Shown here: in pieces, positions 61,030-64,000 of the stretch
Layout: every line of letters starts with the position of its first letter
How positions within the stretch are numbered: position 1 is the first letter of the stretch
Assembly (NCBI RefSeq): GCF_034190915.1
Contig: NW_026947507.1
Coordinates: 30,928,001-30,992,000, forward strand
From: Cavia porcellus
Taxonomy: Eukaryota > Chordata > Mammalia > Rodentia > Caviidae
Direction: 5' to 3'
Length of the DNA stretch: 64,000 nt
Program-made: the position numbers and the translations under genes
The notes under the pieces: generated by a model
Databases searched by the model: none
What the model was told of the DNA's origin: nothing
What the model saw: the letters and a program-made list of their open reading frames with translations, nothing else

Positions 61030-64000
61030 CATTCTAGAAATTATACTGGAAAAAAGTAACAGAAACAAGACATGGTTATAGCTGCACAGAGCAATATGCA
61101 AACCATGTACACAGGAGATACTCAAGCAGTCCTGACACTCATATCTGAGAAAATTAATCAGGACTACTTTTTTAAAGCTTTTGCCTATTATCTTTTGTTC
61201 TCTACTATGAAATATATTTATGGAATATTTCTGGCTTTACTACTATAACAAAAATATAATATTTCCCCTGCTGTAACCGTATTTATAACTTACAGAAATA
61301 CTTGAAACATAAATAATTATATTGCAAAGGTGAAATTTTTGGAGTCCCACAACCTGAGGTGAAGTTCTGCCTCTAAGACCAATACTCATATGGCCACAGA
61401 GGTGAAAAATGTTTTCTTTACTTAGGTATCTACTGTCTTAAATTAGAGATAAAAAATCTTTTAGGATTGCTTGAAATTTATGAAACACTTTAAGTGGTGC
61501 CTGGTACATTTTAAGAACTGTATAAATATTTCATTTTTAATATGTATTGTAGTCCTGAGAACAAAGCACTTGACTTTTGAGCTCTGTTTTCTCCATTGTC
61601 TTCTTTATATATGTAGTTCTCTGATCTGCCCTTTAACCCCAGGTTACTGCTGAAATTCAACTCAAATATCAACCCACAGTTCAAATAACACATACAAGCA
61701 AACCACAGTAATTGACGCGCTCCCCATGCATATGAATTAGCTATGTTCCAGCTTACATGCTCCATCCTAAATGATGTAGATGCAAGCATACTGTCTACCA
61801 CCAAGTACAGAAATTCAACAATAACAACAACAAAACATCACTTGCTGCATATAACACAATAGGACAAATTTTCATGTCATCTAAAAAGAGGGATGTTCAC
61901 AAAAATCCTCCAGAGGGCATCGATCTTTGTGAGTTTTCAGGTGTCTGATCCTCAATTTTGTAGGGTAAGAACAAGTTTCTTTGAAAACTTAGTATTTGGT
62001 TCATCTCAGTAGTAGACTTCAATTAACGAGACTTTTCTAAACATAGGTTGAAACATGCTTGGAGTGAACAATTGAATGAGGCAGCAACTATTTATTCCTC
62101 TTGTAAGTGGCACACGTTTTCCTCTCCTGGAAACTTGCCTAATGTGTGTGACAACACAGCAAAGATGCTTGCGCCCACTGCCATGTATCAAATCTGGCTA
62201 CATTTGGTGTTTTCTACACATATGTGAATATATTTTTCTTCCAGAACCCTATATACTGCCTTATTTACTTTACACTGGAGACCACTGAGTCAAATAAAGT
62301 ATTTTCAAGGTTTAGCCTAAAATGCCACCAACTGCCTAAAAAAGGAATTTGTACTCAGGGAGAATGATTAACTTTGAAATGACAGTCTCTATTATTTTTT
62401 CTTTGCTATATGTTTAAAAGTTAAATAGTTTCAGTATTCAGTCAGATTAATTTTTAAGATAAAATACTATTTTTAATTATAACCATTTTCTAAAATAGAT
62501 GATATGGGTGTCCTCTGACTTGGCTACCTCCTGGTCTCATTATATTTATATGGGTTTGAGAAATAAATGTAAATATTATGGCTTTGAGTCAAAGATAAAA
62601 GATATCATATAGAATGTGTTCAAGGTAACATGATCCTTATATCACCTGTGGTTTTACTGAGTCCCAAGACGTCTTGACACTGGGTAGTGGATTCTTTCAG
62701 TAAACACTACTGTAGAGCAAGACTTGACTTTTAGAAACATGAGATGAAAGTTTCCAGATTTTTCTACTTTTATTCATATAGTCTGTTTCTTGCTATCACC
62801 CATTTCCAGCTACATATCTTTCCAAAGCACATTGACTTTGCTTTACTTTGACTTCTGTTAAACTGAAAATATTCAAATTTCTATAAGGTCAGTGCTATCT
62901 ATATGTAAGTATAAGTATCAACATATATTTCAGAGGCAAGTATATAGAACATGCATACTAGAGTTTATACTGAAACTAGAAAAATCAATTGTTTGAAAGA
63001 CATTAGTACATCTGACCTACTGGATTTCACCAGGCATCAAATTCTCTTGTAAGAACAATAAACAAGAATAGTTGTCAAAATGTCATTACAAGCTCCATTA
63101 AATTAAAGTCTTGTTGATACAACATAATCCAGACCACATTCTACTATTCTTCTCTGTTTATATGTCTAAATGTAGTGATTTGCATAAATGAAGTGAGATT
63201 GAGTGTGCTTTCTTTTCTAGAGTTATATTCTTGTCATTATGTCTATTGCTTATATCCTGTGGTAGGGAGCTGTTTGGCAGGAGAACAAGTTAGCAAAGTG
63301 AGCACTGTAAAGCACCTAACGCAGCTCGAAATAGAAAGGATGTATGATAACAGGCCGTGAGCCTGATTTTTGCACAGCTGGTTCTCTAGTGATGAGTCAT
63401 CTGATTTTAATCCCCTCCAAAATGTAAGATTGAGGTATGAAATTATTTTTAGTATTTTAATATTTTGTTCAACAGTGGATATCATCTGTGATAGGGAAAA
63501 AAGAAAACTTGCAAGAAAAAGTGAGCTGACAATGGTCTTCAGCATTCTCCATGAAAAGTCTCAACTGAGACAAGTCCTTACTGAAAAGATTAACTTAGGG
63601 AACTTTTGCAGAACTGATGAAACAGAAGATGCTTACACATTTGTAATCTCTTAAATGATATTGTAGCAGCTGGAGCCTGGATGTAACAGCTTCAAAGATT
63701 CCATTCTCCCTGGGACCTGCTGCTGGGAGACACTGCTATTCTTCCCATTGCTTAGCAAAGAAACCGTCACACTGCGAGTGCCAATTATATGTTTTTTGGA
63801 TGGTTTATGCTCTTTGTACTTCACCATGTGCATCAGAAGGGTACTGTGTGTTTAGATGAGCACTAGAATGTCATGGGATCATGAGAGTGAAGAGCTGCAG
63901 TGATATCCAGCTCCCCTGTGTCTGTGTTAAACTGTTGCCCATAGTAGTTATTATCCTGGAATTCACCTCAAACCTTTCCTTAGAATTACTTCTAATTCAC
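61030..64000. other. Non-coding, unclassified
   Basis: No supported gene. The several 60-100 codon frames (for example 61511-61804, 63243-63545 and 63370-63654, the last two overlapping on opposite strands) have no recognisable domain or splice context. Confidence 0.45.

Noticed and set aside
63243..63654. Overlapping ~100-codon frames on opposite strands near the right end
   Set aside because: Neither has recognisable domains, and both cannot be real on this evidence.

Overview
The window reads as a non-coding, AT-rich stretch of a placental-mammal nuclear genome: a gene desert or the inside of a very large intron. The short tRNA-derived SINEs (RNA polymerase III A and B boxes, A-tails, 13-17 bp target duplications) are of the rodent ID type. 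Together with a B1-like 7SL-derived SINE and many MaLR-type LTRs they point to a rodent, probably not a murine one; the species cannot be fixed by eye. I found no intact protein-coding gene, no convincing coding exon series, no functional tRNA or rRNA gene and no CRISPR. Every long open frame examined is either a piece of a decayed retroelement or unsupported.

Layout. 1-1.9 kb: unclassified. 1.9-8.5 kb: a long, heavily mutated LINE-1 on the minus strand (3' end on the left, ORF2, ORF1, probable 5' UTR on the right) carrying an ID SINE in its 5' part. 9-19.9 kb: L1 3' fragments, ID SINEs, MaLR LTRs, an ERV-type LTR and microsatellites. 20-22 kb: mostly single-copy looking. 22-25 kb: old L1 ends, then a 218-bp inverted repeat around a 1-kb spacer, the most unusual structure here. 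25.7-30.7 kb: mostly unclassified AT-rich DNA. 30.8-32.1 kb: an old L1 3' end with a second L1 tail nested in it. 33.4 kb: L2. 36.8-38.1 kb: three MaLR-type LTRs in alternating orientation. 38-40 kb: repeat-poor. 40-41.7 kb: an L1-type element with ORF1 but no ORF2 beside it (HAL1-like). 42-49 kb: small ID and MIR pieces and a repeat-poor block with homeodomain-like and octamer motifs (47.2-47.7 kb). 49.5-53 kb: L2, B1, a MaLR LTR and an odd 115-codon frame whose stop overlaps a polyadenylation signal. 55.7-57.4 kb: an RFX X-box-like site, two opposed MaLR LTRs and a probable retrocopied mRNA 3' end. 59-61 kb: L1, L2, MIR and ID pieces. The rest is unclassified.

There is no gene pathway to describe. 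The content is a stratified record of retrotransposition: old L2/MIR/L1M, then MaLR LTRs, then younger ID SINEs, plus a few repeat-poor segments that may be regulatory. Repeat names rest on recognising family sequence by eye; subfamily assignments and most boundaries are approximate.
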